NCBI RefSeq assembly: GCF_014069575.1
Contig: NZ_CP059675.1
Span: 744,001 to 808,000 of the forward strand
Length of the DNA: 64,000 bases
Source: Schaalia sp. JY-X169
Lineage (GTDB): Bacteria > Actinomycetota > Actinomycetes > Actinomycetales > Actinomycetaceae
Direction of reading: 5' to 3'
Made by a program: the position numbers and the translations under genes. The notes under the pieces are model-generated. The model was not told the origin of the DNA. It saw nothing but the letters and a program-made list of their open reading frames with translations, and ran no database searches. This document shows, piece by piece, positions 52,610 to 62,721 of the stretch. Position 1 is the first letter of the stretch; every line of letters begins with the position of its first letter.

Positions 52610-53316
52610 CAGTGAATGCACCAAAGAAAGCCGCGAAGCCTAAGAAGAAGGCCTCGGTCTCAAAGGCAGAGCACGCCTACCTGACACTCAAGGAACGGAT
52701 TCTTTCGCGCCAGTATGGACCCGGCTACCGGCTGGTTCTGGCCTCCATTGGCTCCGAACTCGACATGAGCGTCGTTCCAGTTCGTGAGGCGATTCGGCGC
52801 CTCGAAGCCGAAGGCCTCGTGACCTTCGAACGCAACATCGGCGCCTGCGTCAAGATGATCGATGATCGCCAGTACGCACAGTCAATGGAAACACTGGCGG
52901 TTCTGGAAGGGGCAGCAACCGCGCTTGCGGCTCCGAACATCACGCCGGAACAGTTAGAGCGGGCGCGCCGCACCAACGAGGTAATGCGGGGAACCTTGGA
53001 TGACTTCAATCCCCGCGTTTTCACAGTCTTGAACCAAGAGTTCCACTCGGCGTTGCTGACGGGTTGTCACAACCTGCGGCTCACCGATCTGGTTCACGCA
53101 GAATGGGCGGTGCTCGGCAACCTTCGGGAGTCGACATTCTCATTCGTCCCCGGTCGGGCAAGGGAGTCGGTACGGGAACACTCTGCGATTCTGGAGCTCA
53201 TTGAACAGGGGGCTCCGCCCTCGGAAATCGAACGGGCAGTACGCGCCCACCGATTGGCGACCATGGACGCCTATCTGATTCGCCAACACGACCAAGCCTC
53301 ACTGGACTTGGATTAA
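52591..53316 (+). CDS. GntR-family (FCD) transcriptional regulator
   Basis: A Lys/Ala-rich N-terminus (~20 residues) precedes the GntR winged helix (HAYLTLKERILSRQYGPGYR, VVPVREAIRRLEAEGLVTFE) and an all-helical FCD effector domain (METLAVLEGAATALAA, LNQEFHSALLTGCHN, VREHSAILELIEQGAP) with metal-type histidines. The GTG at 52591 has AAGGA upstream and overlaps the previous gene by 19 bp, giving 241 aa; GTG 52612 is an alternative. FCD regulators commonly bind short TNGTATACNA-like palindromes, so it is the best candidate for the operators at 46777, 47708 and 50941, including its own promoter. Confidence 0.9.
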   Translation: MEEKPVAVNAPKKAAKPKKKASVSKAEHAYLTLKERILSRQYGPGYRLVLASIGSELDMSVVPVREAIRRLEAEGLVTFERNIGACVKMIDDRQYAQSMETLAVLEGAATALAAPNITPEQLERARRTNEVMRGTLDDFNPRVFTVLNQEFHSALLTGCHNLRLTDLVHAEWAVLGNLRESTFSFVPGRARESVREHSAILELIEQGAPPSEIERAVRAHRLATMDAYLIRQHDQASLDLD

Positions 53317-53336
53317 TCTGACTATTAGGAGAGCAA

Positions 53337-54851
53337 ATGTCGGAAGCTAGCGTGGCGCCCGAAATGGCTGTGCCACAGGGTTTACCCAGCCAGATCCTGC
53401 ACTACATCAACGGAGAGGCCGTGCCCTCTCTTGGGGGAGAGACTTTTGAGGTCATCAACCCCGTCACCAACGAGTCCTACATTGATGCAGCATCGGGCCA
53501 GAAGGCCGATGTTGAACGCGCTGTTGCCGCTGCGAAAAAGGCATTCGAAGAGGGTCCGTGGCCGAAAATGCTGCCGCGGGAACGCTCGCGAATCCTTCAC
53601 AAGGTAGCGGATCTGATCGAGGCAGAAGATGAGCGCCTAGCGGCATTTGAGTCCTTCGACTCCGGTCTTCCCATCACGCAGGCGCTTGGACAGGCACGCC
53701 GCGCCGCAGAGAACTTCAGGTTCTTTGCGGATCTGATCGTTGCTCAGACGGATGACGTGTACAAGGTGCCCGGTCGCCAGATCAACTACGTCAACCGCAA
53801 GCCCATCGGGGTTGCTGGCCTGATCACGCCGTGGAACACCCCGTTCATGCTGGAGTCTTGGAAGCTGGCGCCCGCCCTGGCCACAGGCAATACAGTCGTC
53901 CTCAAGCCCGCGGAGTTCACCCCGCTCTCAGCGTCGCTGTGGGGGGAGATCTTTGAGAAGGCCGGAGTCCCCGCAGGTGTCTTCAACATGGTCAACGGCT
54001 TTGGTGAAAGCGCAGGGGATTCCCTGGTCAAGCACCCCGATGTTCCCCTAATTTCCTTCACCGGTGAAAGCTCAACTGGCAGCCTGATTTTCGGAAACTC
54101 CGCTCCTTTCTTAAAGGGCCTCTCCATGGAGTTGGGTGGGAAGTCCCCGGCGGTAGTCTTCGCCGACGCGAACGTCGACGATGCTGTCGACGCCACCATC
54201 TTCGGCGTCTTTTCCCTGAATGGTGAGCGCTGCACGGCGGGGAGCCGCATCTTGGTTCAGCGCGACATCTACGACGAGTTTGTCGAGAAGTACGCGAAGC
54301 AGGCCCGGAACGTCAAAGTGGGTCTACCCTCCGATCCGACCACCGAGGTGGGCGCCCTCGTCCATCCTGAGCACTATGACAAGGTGATGAGCTACGTCGA
54401 AATCGGCAAGGAAGAAGGGCGACTGGTTGCCGGCGGTGGCAGACCTGAGGGATTCCCAGAGGGCAACTTCGTTGCACCGACAGTCTTTGTTGACGTGGCC
54501 CCGGACGCAAGGATTTTCCAGGAGGAGATTTTCGGTCCGGTTGTGGCGATCACGCCTTTCGACACTGATGAGGAAGCGCTCGAACTGGCCAACAACACCA
54601 AGTACGGGCTGGCTGCCTACATCTGGACCAACGACCTGAAGCGGGCACACAACTTTGCTCAGAATGTGGAGGCGGGGATGGTGTGGCTCAACTCCAACAA
54701 CGTCCGCGACTTGCGAACGCCATTTGGTGGCGTGAAGGCCTCGGGTCTGGGGCACGAGGGCGGATACCGCTCCATCGACTTCTACACCGATCAGCAAGCA
54801 GTGCACATCAACCTCGACAAAGTCCACAACCCGTCATTGGGCAAGCAGTAA
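53337..54851 (+). CDS. hpaE: 5-carboxymethyl-2-hydroxymuconate semialdehyde dehydrogenase
   Basis: NAD-dependent dehydrogenase oxidising the ring-cleavage product CHMS to CHM. ALDH motifs TPWNTPFMLESWKLAPAL, SFTGESSTGS, MELGGKSPAVV (Glu) and LNGERCTAGSRI (Cys) are intact. The 504-aa length and neighbourhood (ring-cleavage dioxygenase directly downstream) match HpaE/HpcC. It starts 20 bp after the GntR gene with AGGAGAGCA before the ATG. The other dehydrogenase at 47844 is less similar and serves the last step. Confidence 0.92.
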   Translation: MSEASVAPEMAVPQGLPSQILHYINGEAVPSLGGETFEVINPVTNESYIDAASGQKADVERAVAAAKKAFEEGPWPKMLPRERSRILHKVADLIEAEDERLAAFESFDSGLPITQALGQARRAAENFRFFADLIVAQTDDVYKVPGRQINYVNRKPIGVAGLITPWNTPFMLESWKLAPALATGNTVVLKPAEFTPLSASLWGEIFEKAGVPAGVFNMVNGFGESAGDSLVKHPDVPLISFTGESSTGSLIFGNSAPFLKGLSMELGGKSPAVVFADANVDDAVDATIFGVFSLNGERCTAGSRILVQRDIYDEFVEKYAKQARNVKVGLPSDPTTEVGALVHPEHYDKVMSYVEIGKEEGRLVAGGGRPEGFPEGNFVAPTVFVDVAPDARIFQEEIFGPVVAITPFDTDEEALELANNTKYGLAAYIWTNDLKRAHNFAQNVEAGMVWLNSNNVRDLRTPFGGVKASGLGHEGGYRSIDFYTDQQAVHINLDKVHNPSLGKQ

Positions 54852-54945
54852 CGCAACGAAGTACCGGGACGAGGGCGACTCCTAGCTCCGCCCTCGTCCA
54901 ATCCCTCACGCCACAACGCCAAGAATAGAAAGCAAAGGTGCTCTC

Positions 54946-56094
54946 ATGAGTGAAGACAAGAAGGTCAGCCCCGATTACCTAGACGCCGAGGTCATCCTTG
55001 GTTCCGATCCGGTTCCCACCCCGGTTGCCCCACCCCCGGACATCCTGCGCGCAGCGTACATGGACATGGTGGTTACGGACTTGGAGGAATCAAAGAAGTT
55101 CTACGCCGACATCCTCGGGCTGGTCGTTACGGAAGAGAATGACACCGAGGTCTACCTGCGGTCGTTGGAGGAGTTCATCCACCACAACCTGATCCTGCGC
55201 AAGGGTGACACGGCCGCGATTCGTGCCTTCGGTTACCGGGTTCGCACACCTGAAGATTTGGAGAAGGCTGAGGAGTTCTACAAAGAGCTGGGTTGCCGCG
55301 TGGAGCGCGTTCCTGCTGGAACTGTTGCCGGTATGGGAGAAATAGTCAGGGTTCAGGACCCGCTGGGCTTCCCGTACGAGTTCTTCTACGACGTCGACCA
55401 TGAGAAGCGCCTCGCGTGGGACTACCAGCTCTACACGCCCGGCGCCCTGGTGCGACTTGACCACTTCAACCAGGTGACTCCGAACGTCCCCCGGGCAGTT
55501 GGATACATGGAAGACCTGGGCTTCGGCGTTACTGAAGAGATTGTCGACGAGGACGGAACGGTCTACGCAGCCTGGGTGCGTCGCAAGCCAACTGTTCACG
55601 ACACTGCAATGACCGGTGGCGATGGACCTAGAATGCACCACATTGCCTTCGCGACCCACGAGAAGCACAACATTCTAGCGATTTGCGACAAGCTCGGTGC
55701 TCTGCGGCTCTCGGACCACATTGAGCGTGGTCCTGGCCGTCACGGGGTCTCAAATGCCTTCTACCTGTACCTTCGTGATCCCGATGGGCACCGCGTAGAG
55801 ATTTATACGCAGGATTACTACACGGGCGATCCGGACAACCCCAAGGTTTCGTGGGATGTTCACGATAACCAGCGCCGCGACTGGTGGGGCACCCCGGTTG
55901 TGCCTAGCTGGTACCGTGATGCGTCACGCGTCCTCGACCTTGACGACAACGTGCAGCCCCTAGTGGGTCGCACGGATGAGAGCGAGTTGGAGGCCACCAT
56001 TGGCGCCGACGGATTCTCATATACTCGCAAAGATGAGGACGATTCCATGCCGGAGTGGAAGCTCGGTGAGTTCAAGCTGGGTAACCAGCTGTAA
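54946..56094 (+). CDS. hpaD: Homoprotocatechuate 2,3-dioxygenase (extradiol ring cleavage)
   Basis: Cleaves 3,4-dihydroxyphenylacetate to CHMS. It is a type I extradiol (vicinal oxygen chelate) enzyme with high similarity to the actinobacterial enzymes of Brevibacterium fuscum (Fe) and Arthrobacter globiformis (Mn). The metal ligands can be placed with a constant offset of 18: His173 (RLDHFNQ), His232 (MHHIAF) and Glu285 (GHRVEIYTQ); the second-sphere acid/base His is His218 (KPTVHDTAM). The C-terminal lid (DNQRRDWWGTPVVPSWY) is conserved. 382 aa, with about 18 extra N-terminal residues. Fe or Mn use cannot be decided from sequence. Confidence 0.95.
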   Translation: MSEDKKVSPDYLDAEVILGSDPVPTPVAPPPDILRAAYMDMVVTDLEESKKFYADILGLVVTEENDTEVYLRSLEEFIHHNLILRKGDTAAIRAFGYRVRTPEDLEKAEEFYKELGCRVERVPAGTVAGMGEIVRVQDPLGFPYEFFYDVDHEKRLAWDYQLYTPGALVRLDHFNQVTPNVPRAVGYMEDLGFGVTEEIVDEDGTVYAAWVRRKPTVHDTAMTGGDGPRMHHIAFATHEKHNILAICDKLGALRLSDHIERGPGRHGVSNAFYLYLRDPDGHRVEIYTQDYYTGDPDNPKVSWDVHDNQRRDWWGTPVVPSWYRDASRVLDLDDNVQPLVGRTDESELEATIGADGFSYTRKDEDDSMPEWKLGEFKLGNQL

Positions 56095-56100
56095 GTTGCG

Positions 56101-56140
56101 AGTCCGGGCGTGGTGACAACGGAGTCACGCGCCCGGGCTT
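56101..56140 (+). promoter_or_regulatory. Imperfect hairpin between hpaD and hpaH
   Basis: GTCCGGGCGTGGTGAC pairs, with a bulge and G-U pairs, with GTCACGCGCCCGGGC in the 91-bp gap. No T-run follows. It may set relative levels of the upstream and downstream cistrons. Confidence 0.45.
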
Positions 56141-56185
56141 GTTGCAATTGTCCTCTAGTAGGTCTTACTGACGAAGGGTTCTTGA

Positions 56186-56971
56186 ATGCTTGACGATTCA
56201 CAACTGACCGCGATTGCGGATGAACTGGCGCAGGCCGAGGCCGATCGCACGATGGTCCCGCTCCTCACCGCGAGATACCCAGACATGGTTGTTGAAGATT
56301 CCTACAGGGTCCAGGCCAAGTGGGTTCAGCGCGGCATTGCCGACGGCAGGCGCCTTGTGGGACGCAAAATTGGTCTCACCAGCAAAGTCATGCAGGTTGC
56401 AACGGGAATCACCGAGCCCGACTACGGTGCGATTTTCGAGGACATGGTTTATGACAATGGTGGGGAGATCCCATTCGACCGCTTCTCCAATGTGCGGATC
56501 GAGGTCGAACTGGCCTTTGTTCTGAAGACGGATCTCTCCGGTCCTGATGTGACGATCTTTGATGTGCTTCGGGCGACAGAGTACGTGGTTCCTGCCCTTG
56601 AGATTCTTTCTTCCCGGATCGAAATGCAAGGACGTACGATCGTGGACACCATCAGCGATAATGCTGCGATGGGGGGAATGGTCTACGGAGGTAATCCGGT
56701 CGCGCCCGACGCTGTTGATCTCCGCTGGGTTTCCGCACTGCTGTACCGTAACCAAACCATCGAAGAATCCGGCGTTGCGGCCGCCGTGTTGAACCATCCC
56801 GCCACGGGGGTTGCATGGTTGGCAGGAAAGCTGGCGCAGCACGGCGATGGTCTCAAGGCGGGCGATATCGTCCTCGCTGGCTCCTTCACCCGGCCAATGT
56901 GGGTGGAACAGGGCGACACGATCCTGGCTGACTACGGACCTCTGGGGACAATCTCATGCCGCTTCATTTAG
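56186..56971 (+). CDS. hpaH: 2-oxo-hept-3-ene-1,7-dioate hydratase
   Basis: Mg2+-dependent hydratase of the MhpD/HpaH family; hydrates OHED to 4-hydroxy-2-oxoheptanedioate. [12 protein letters not shown], the metal-binding [11 protein letters not shown] and [12 protein letters not shown], and [12 protein letters not shown] are family blocks. 261 aa. The ATG at 56186 follows GAAGGG. It overlaps hpaI by 16 bp, so the two steps are translationally coupled. Confidence 0.93.
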   Translation: MLDDSQLTAIADELAQAEADRTMVPLLTARYPDMVVEDSYRVQAKWVQRGIADGRRLVGRKIGLTSKVMQVATGITEPDYGAIFEDMVYDNGGEIPFDRFSNVRIEVELAFVLKTDLSGPDVTIFDVLRATEYVVPALEILSSRIEMQGRTIVDTISDNAAMGGMVYGGNPVAPDAVDLRWVSALLYRNQTIEESGVAAAVLNHPATGVAWLAGKLAQHGDGLKAGDIVLAGSFTRPMWVEQGDTILADYGPLGTISCRFI

Positions 56972-57819
56972 ACCCGGAGCCTGTTCAGCCGCATCGCGAA
57001 GGACTGGGCCAGCCGCGTCCGGCGCTCCCAAAGACACTGGGACGGTTGCTTGCGGAAACCGGTGACCGCCCCCTGGTGGGGATGTGGCTCTGTTCGGGCT
57101 CAAGTGTCATGGCGGAGATTGCGGCGGGATCGGGCTTGGACTGGTTGCTGATTGACGCAGAACACTCGCCGTTGAGCCTTGCCCAAATGCAGATGCAGCT
57201 CCAAGCCATCGCTGCCAACCCCATCACCCCGGCCATTCGTGTTCCCAGCGCCGACCCGGTGACGATCAAGCAGGTTCTTGACCTGGGTGTGCAGAACATC
57301 GTGGTTCCGATGGTTTCCGACGCTGACCAAGCCAGGGCGGCCGTCGCCGCTGCCAGGTACGCGCCGGCTGGAGTGAGAGGAGTTGGTAGCGCCCTCGCAC
57401 GTTCCGGTCGGTGGGGGCGAGTCCCCGGCTACCTTGAGAACGCCAACGACTACGTGAGTGTCACCGTGCAGATTGAAACTGCCGAGGGCGTTTCAAACGC
57501 GGAAGAAATCATGCAGGTTGACGGAGTTGACGCCGTGTTTGTGGGGCCGTCAGACCTGGCTGCATCCATGGGCCTGATTGGTCGCCAGACCCATCCTGAC
57601 GTGGTTTCGGCAGTAATGTCCGTGGTCGACCGAGGTCGCGCCTTGGGCAGACCGGTGGGCGTTAATGCCTTTGACACTCATGCTGCGCAAGACTACATCG
57701 CCGGGGGAGTGCGCTTTATCCTTGTTGGCGCCGATGTGACCATGGTGGCCCGGGGCAGTGAAGCACTGGCGCAAAAGTGGGTGCCGGAAGTGGGCGTTTC
57801 CGAGGCCGCAGCCTATTAG
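56956..57819 (+). CDS. hpaI: 4-hydroxy-2-oxoheptanedioate aldolase
   Basis: Class II, metal-dependent HpcH/HpaI aldolase that splits 4-hydroxy-2-oxoheptanedioate into pyruvate and succinate semialdehyde. GLDWLLIDAEHSPLSLAQM, VRVPSAD-type segment, QNIVVPMV, the metal ligand Glu in VQIETAEGVSNAEEI and the Asp in VFVGPSDLAASMG are intact. 287 aa with about 30 extra N-terminal residues caused by the overlap with hpaH. It is the last gene of the operon; a terminator follows at 57852. Confidence 0.94.
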   Translation: MPLHLDPEPVQPHREGLGQPRPALPKTLGRLLAETGDRPLVGMWLCSGSSVMAEIAAGSGLDWLLIDAEHSPLSLAQMQMQLQAIAANPITPAIRVPSADPVTIKQVLDLGVQNIVVPMVSDADQARAAVAAARYAPAGVRGVGSALARSGRWGRVPGYLENANDYVSVTVQIETAEGVSNAEEIMQVDGVDAVFVGPSDLAASMGLIGRQTHPDVVSAVMSVVDRGRALGRPVGVNAFDTHAAQDYIAGGVRFILVGADVTMVARGSEALAQKWVPEVGVSEAAAY

Positions 57820-57851
57820 TCACGCGTACTTCCAGCAGGGCTGGGTGTGAC

Positions 57852-57887
57852 AATGCCCCGGAAGGCCGAAGCCAACCGGGGCATTTT
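57852..57887. terminator. Bidirectional terminator between hpaI and aceE
   Basis: AATGCCCCGG (57852-57861) pairs perfectly with CCGGGGCATT (57876-57885), followed by TT. Read from the other strand the stem begins with AA and ends ...CATTG. It lies between convergent stops and can serve both genes. Confidence 0.75.
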
Positions 57888-57919
57888 CACGGGTCCGCAC
57901 GGACTTGGAGCGACTAGTG

Positions 57920-60664
57920 TTAGTTCTCCAGGCGCGGAGCCGCATCGATTGAGTAATCGAACAGTTCGTACTTGTCGATAGCCTGCTGGATCACAGAGTG
58001 GTCCAGCTTCCCGTCATAAACCAGTCCCTGCAGGACTCGCACGGCTGTCGACTCAGCATCAACGTGGAAGAAGCGGCGTGCAGCGCGGCGAGTGTCCGAG
58101 ATGCCGAAGCCATCTGTGCCCAGCGTCAGGTAGCGGCCCGGGATCCATGGGCGGATTTGGTCGTGGACCATGGTGGACCAGTCGGATGTCGCAACGTACG
58201 GGCCTTCGGTTCCAGCCAGTTGGCGGGAGATGAAGGGGTGGCGGTACTCCTCATTCGGGTGCAAGAAGTTGTGCTCATCGGCCTCAACCCCGTCGCGCCG
58301 CAACTCATTCCATGAGGTCACAGACCAAACGGCTGCGTCAACACCCCAGTCCTCAGCAAGAAGACGACGAGCTTCGCGAGCCCACGGCACGCCCACACCC
58401 GATGCGAGGATCTGTGCCTTGAGGCCCCCGTTATTCGTGTGGTCATCCACCTTGTAGATACCGCGCAGAACGCCCTCGACATCTAGATTCTCAGGCTCAG
58501 CAGGCTGAACGATCGGCTCGTTGTAAACCGTCAGGTAGTAGAGGATGTTCGGGTCACGCGGGTCGTCCTTGCCATACATCCGCTTGATACCGTCTTTGAA
58601 GATGTACTTGATTTCGTACGCGTACGCCGGATCATAGGAAACGAAGCCGTGGTTTGTTGACGCCAGCAGGTGCGAGTGGCCATCAAGGTGCTGCAGGCCC
58701 TCACCTGTCAGGGTGGTGCGGCCAGCGGTTGCGCCAACCACGAAACCCTTGGTCAACATGTCGGCCGCCGCCCAGAACTGGTCGCCTGTCCTCTGGAATC
58801 CGAACATCGAGTAGAAGATGTAAACCGGCAGCAAGGGGACATTGTGGGTCGTGTAAGCAGTACCCGAAACCTGCAGGGCCGCTGCTGATCCGGCCTCGGT
58901 GATGCCGGTGTGCAGAATCTGGCCCTCGGTGGACTCCTTGTAGGAAAGCATCATGTCGGCATCGACCGACGTGTAGTTCTGCCCGTGGGTGTTGAAGATC
59001 TTTGCTGACGGGAAGATTGAGTCGAGGCCGAACGTTCTCGCCTCATCCGGAATGATCGGCACAACGTACTTGCCGACTTCCTTGTCCCGCATCAGGTCCT
59101 TCAGTGCGCGAACGAACGCCATTGTCGAGGCGACCTTTTGGGTTCCGGACCCCTTCTCAAGTGACTTGAAAGGCTTGTCCGGAATGGTCTCCCACCTCGG
59201 GTCATTCGGCAGACGCTCCGGCAGGTATCCGCCGAGGACGTGACGGCGTTCCTTCATGTACAGCAGTGCCGGATCGTCTTCGGCAGGACGGTAGTAGGGC
59301 GGAGCGCCCGGGCTTGCATCCAGCTCTTCATCCGTGATCGGAATCTGCAAGCGGTCACGTAGCAGTTTCGCATCGTCTGCGGACAGCTTCTTCATCTGGT
59401 GGGTTGCGTTGCGGCCAGCAAACGACGGGCCGAGGGCGTAGCCCTTGATGGTGTGAGCCAGAATCACGGTGGGCTGACCGGTGTGTTCCATCGCTGCCTT
59501 GTAGGCTGCATAGACCTTGCGGTAGTCGTGGCCACCACGACGCAGATCCCAAATCTGCTGGTCACTCCAGTTCTCAACCATCGCCTTGGTGCGTGGGTCC
59601 CGACCAAAGAAGTGCTCACGCACGTAAGCGCCATCATTGGCTTTGAAGGTCTGGTAGTCGCCGTCCAGGGTGTTACCCATCAGGTTGACGAGGGCGTGAT
59701 CCTTGTCTGCAGCAAGCAACTGGTCCCAGCCACGGCCCCAGAGGACCTTGATGACGTTCCAGCCAGCACCCTTGAAGAATGCCTCCAGCTCCTGGACGAT
59801 CTGTCCGTTACCACGCACAGGACCATCAAGGCGTTGCAAGTTGCAGTTGACGACAAATGTAAGGTTATCCAGCCCTTGAACTGCTGCCATTTGCAGGAGT
59901 CCACGTGATTCTGGCTCGTCCATTTCACCGTCACCAAGGAATGCCCAGGTGTGCTGGTGGCTGGTGTCTTTGAGGCCGCGAAGGTGCAGGTAACGGTCAA
60001 CCCACGCCTGGTAGATAGCGGCTGCGGGGCCGAGGCCGAGCGACACGGTCGGGTACTCCCAGAACCAGTCAAGCTGGCGGGGGTGCGGGTAAGAGGGGAG
60101 ACCGTGTTCCGTCGAAGCCTGCTGACGGAATCCGTCCAGATCGTCCTCGGTAAGGCGCCCCTCAACGAACGCGCGTGCGTAGTTACCGGGGGAGGCGTGA
60201 CCCTGGAAGAAAATGTGATCGCCGCCGCCGGGGTGCTGCTTGCCGCGGAAGAAGTGGTTCAGTCCGACCTCGTACAAAGTGGCAACTGAAGCGTAAGAAG
60301 AGATGTGTCCGCCGACCCCAACCCCGGGTCGCTGAGCGCGGGTCACCATTGCGGCCGCATTCCAGCGGATCCACATGCGATAGCGCTTCTCCATTGCCTC
60401 ATCACCGGGAAAGTAAGGTTCCTGCTCTACAGGAATGGAGTTGATGTAGGGAGTTGTTGTCTCAAGCGGGATCGACACGTCACGACGACGGGCCTCATCC
60501 AACATGTGCAGCAACAGGTAACGAGCTCGAGGCGCGCCCTTCTCTGCAATAAGGCCCTCGAGAGAATCGATCCATTCCTGCGTCTCATCGGGGTCGTTGT
60601 CGGGTACCTGGCTGAGCATTCCGTTTACGACTGGCCGGTTCAGGGGAGTCACTAGCAACCACAT
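57920..60664 (-). CDS. aceE: Pyruvate dehydrogenase E1 component (homodimeric)
   Basis: Thiamine-diphosphate enzyme that decarboxylates pyruvate and acetylates the E2 lipoyl group. The single-chain AceE form (914 aa) is typical of actinobacteria and gammaproteobacteria. [21 protein letters not shown], the ThDP motif [13 protein letters not shown]...[17 protein letters not shown], and [21 protein letters not shown] are diagnostic. The ATG at 60664 has weak AAGG very close to it; GTG 60652 is an alternative. It is divergent from DUF3052. Confidence 0.97.
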   Translation of the reverse strand: MWLLVTPLNRPVVNGMLSQVPDNDPDETQEWIDSLEGLIAEKGAPRARYLLLHMLDEARRRDVSIPLETTTPYINSIPVEQEPYFPGDEAMEKRYRMWIRWNAAAMVTRAQRPGVGVGGHISSYASVATLYEVGLNHFFRGKQHPGGGDHIFFQGHASPGNYARAFVEGRLTEDDLDGFRQQASTEHGLPSYPHPRQLDWFWEYPTVSLGLGPAAAIYQAWVDRYLHLRGLKDTSHQHTWAFLGDGEMDEPESRGLLQMAAVQGLDNLTFVVNCNLQRLDGPVRGNGQIVQELEAFFKGAGWNVIKVLWGRGWDQLLAADKDHALVNLMGNTLDGDYQTFKANDGAYVREHFFGRDPRTKAMVENWSDQQIWDLRRGGHDYRKVYAAYKAAMEHTGQPTVILAHTIKGYALGPSFAGRNATHQMKKLSADDAKLLRDRLQIPITDEELDASPGAPPYYRPAEDDPALLYMKERRHVLGGYLPERLPNDPRWETIPDKPFKSLEKGSGTQKVASTMAFVRALKDLMRDKEVGKYVVPIIPDEARTFGLDSIFPSAKIFNTHGQNYTSVDADMMLSYKESTEGQILHTGITEAGSAAALQVSGTAYTTHNVPLLPVYIFYSMFGFQRTGDQFWAAADMLTKGFVVGATAGRTTLTGEGLQHLDGHSHLLASTNHGFVSYDPAYAYEIKYIFKDGIKRMYGKDDPRDPNILYYLTVYNEPIVQPAEPENLDVEGVLRGIYKVDDHTNNGGLKAQILASGVGVPWAREARRLLAEDWGVDAAVWSVTSWNELRRDGVEADEHNFLHPNEEYRHPFISRQLAGTEGPYVATSDWSTMVHDQIRPWIPGRYLTLGTDGFGISDTRRAARRFFHVDAESTAVRVLQGLVYDGKLDHSVIQQAIDKYELFDYSIDAAPRLEN

Positions 60665-60709
60665 CCTTGAAGTCTTGAGTGCCCACGTTCAGTGGGCTGG
60701 CATAGTCCT

Positions 60710-60722
60710 ATTGTCCAACAAT
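60710..60722. promoter_or_regulatory. Palindrome in the aceE-DUF3052 divergent region
   Basis: ATTGT-CCA-ACAAT is a perfect 5+3+5 inverted repeat about 50 bp upstream of the aceE start. Its size and place suit a dimeric regulator of aceE. No regulator can be named from it. A TAGAAT -10-like hexamer for DUF3052 lies at 60817-60822. Confidence 0.4.
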
Positions 60723-60894
60723 CGGGGCCGACTTGGCGACAGATCTGGGACTTTCGGGCCATGAACTTGGACTCACCGACAAATTGAGCGTCTCATTTGC
60801 ACCGACCGCGCCGCTATAGAATAGGGTTTGATCTATCGGTCAGAGCAGTATCTGATCGGTAGTAACTGTATCCATTCGGAAGGTGGTTTGACAG

Positions 60895-61296
60895 GTGGGC
60901 GAGGGCCTCGGGTTTGCTCCTGGTCAAGTAGTGCAAGAGTTCTACTTTGATGAGGACGTGGACAACACTTTGCGGGCAACCGTTGAAAAGGAAACCGGCG
61001 GAACCATTGTCGCCTGGGACTACGAGGACATGGTTGATGGTGTCCTCATTTGGTGGCGTGAAGAAGATGCGTTTGAAGAGGACCTGGCTGATGTCCTGAT
61101 GGATGCCAGTGCAAACCTGGATGATGCCGGTGGCATCGTCTACGTGATGACGCCGAAGCCGGGGCGGAAGTCGTCTGTCCCGATCGACCAGGTTGCTGAG
61201 GCCGCGAAGACCGCGGGCCTCAAGGCTACGACCGCAACGTCGGTGGCTCCTGATTGGGCTGCAATGCGCCTGGTGGCGCGCCCTCGCAAGAGGTAG
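60895..61296 (+). CDS. DUF3052 family protein
   Basis: A 133-aa protein of an actinobacterial family of unknown function. GLGFAPGQVVQEFYFDEDVDN, WDYEDMVDGVLIWWREEDA and VYVMTPKPGRKSSVPIDQVAEAA are the conserved parts. GTG 60895 is the start. DUF3052 is often found divergent from or next to aceE in actinobacteria, as here; a link to pyruvate metabolism is suggested only by that context. Confidence 0.9.
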   Translation: MGEGLGFAPGQVVQEFYFDEDVDNTLRATVEKETGGTIVAWDYEDMVDGVLIWWREEDAFEEDLADVLMDASANLDDAGGIVYVMTPKPGRKSSVPIDQVAEAAKTAGLKATTATSVAPDWAAMRLVARPRKR

Positions 61297-61440
61297 ATAG
61301 CGCATACTCTACGGCTGGCAGTGTTCTGACTTTGGACAACTGCTGAGACACTTGTCGACTTGACGCCTCGGGGGTACTGGCGTGTGCTTACATTAGGTGT
61401 CTGCCGCCATTGGGACGGCACTACCCAAGGGAACACGACA

Positions 61441-62721
61441 ATGTCGAACGTTGCAAAGGTGCCCAAATCTCCCTCTTCTGAGGCGGGCTCTCCCACATCA
61501 ACTTCCATGGCCGACATGGTTGGCCACCTCTACGCTGATCTTTCTCTATCGCGCAAGATCCTGCTGGTCGCAACCACTTTCACCAGCTACATGCTGTTCG
61601 CCCTCGCCTGGAACTGGGGCGACATGTATGTGACGAGCCTGGGGTTTAGCGCTTCTCGAACTGCGGTTATGACCAACGCGATTACGCTCGCGCAGGTCGT
61701 TGGATCCCTGGTGGCTGCCAATGTCATTGTGCGGATGGGGATTCGTAACTCCTATGCACTGGCCGGCGCACTGATCGTCTTCGGCGGACTGGTTTCCCTT
61801 ACTCAGGCTTTCCCGTTGGTTTTCTTCATCCGCTTCGTAATGGGGCTTGGTGGAGCCCTCATGGTTGTGATGGGGTCCGCTATCGCGGCGAAGGTCCTCA
61901 CCGGCCGCGATTTGCAGATCGCCAACGGTATCGGCTCTGTTGCCTTCAACACCGGCCTCGCGGTTGCCATGACGTTCGGTGGAATGGTGGTGGGGCGGCC
62001 GATCATTGGCGTCCTCATTGCTGCTTCGCTGTCTCTAATCCTTCTCGTCGCCTGGTGGATCGTCTCCAAGATGGTTCTGCGCCCGGAACCCGCGCAAGAG
62101 GTGGCCCAGGACACTTCCTTTACGATGAAGGATGGCTTCAAAGAGTGGTTCAACTGGGTTTTCGCCCTCGCATATACCGGGCTCTTGAGCTACTACATCG
62201 TCGCATTCACATTCATGGATCCGTCGACGATCCGCTGGGTGGTTTACGCGGGGATCGTCGGGGCACTGAGCGGCACGGTAGTATCCGCAAAAACAGACAA
62301 CGCGACCAAGCCACTTGTTGTTGTGTGGTGCGCCCTCGCGCAAGTGATTGCTGCCGCCGCAGTACTGGCGATGTCGGGGCATCGCCTTGAAGTTCTCATC
62401 GGCGTCATCCTTGGCTTCGTGATCTTCTTCCCAATGCCCTTCTTCGTGCAGACCGCGTTCATTCGACCGGGTGTCACACCTCGCCAAATCGCGGTGACGT
62501 TCTCCATCTTCTGGGCAGTTAGCTACGCGGGGTCGGTCGTCATCATCATGATTTTCGCCGCGATCGCAGATGCCACCGGTGGGTTGGTAGCGGGCACGAA
62601 CATCCCGGTCTCAGTGGCCCCGATGATCTTCATCGTCTTTGCGGAGGCCACATTCCTGATCGGGACATTCTTGATCTGGCGCTGGTTTAAGAAGCAGAAT
62701 GCACTGGCGGTGGCGTCATGA
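61441..62721 (+). CDS. MFS transporter
   Basis: A 427-aa permease with about twelve hydrophobic segments. The N-terminal cytosolic stretch is Ser/Pro-rich; the first helices read ILLVATTFTSYMLFALAWNW and the TM4-5 region has FVMGLGGALMVVMGSAIAAK. The loop between halves (VLRPEPAQEVAQDTSF) is typical in place. Classical MFS motif A is weak. The ATG at 61441 follows AAGGGA. It overlaps the hydrolase gene by 4 bp, so the pair is one operon: import or export of an ester or its product is an inference. Confidence 0.82.
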   Translation: MSNVAKVPKSPSSEAGSPTSTSMADMVGHLYADLSLSRKILLVATTFTSYMLFALAWNWGDMYVTSLGFSASRTAVMTNAITLAQVVGSLVAANVIVRMGIRNSYALAGALIVFGGLVSLTQAFPLVFFIRFVMGLGGALMVVMGSAIAAKVLTGRDLQIANGIGSVAFNTGLAVAMTFGGMVVGRPIIGVLIAASLSLILLVAWWIVSKMVLRPEPAQEVAQDTSFTMKDGFKEWFNWVFALAYTGLLSYYIVAFTFMDPSTIRWVVYAGIVGALSGTVVSAKTDNATKPLVVVWCALAQVIAAAAVLAMSGHRLEVLIGVILGFVIFFPMPFFVQTAFIRPGVTPRQIAVTFSIFWAVSYAGSVVIIMIFAAIADATGGLVAGTNIPVSVAPMIFIVFAEATFLIGTFLIWRWFKKQNALAVAS

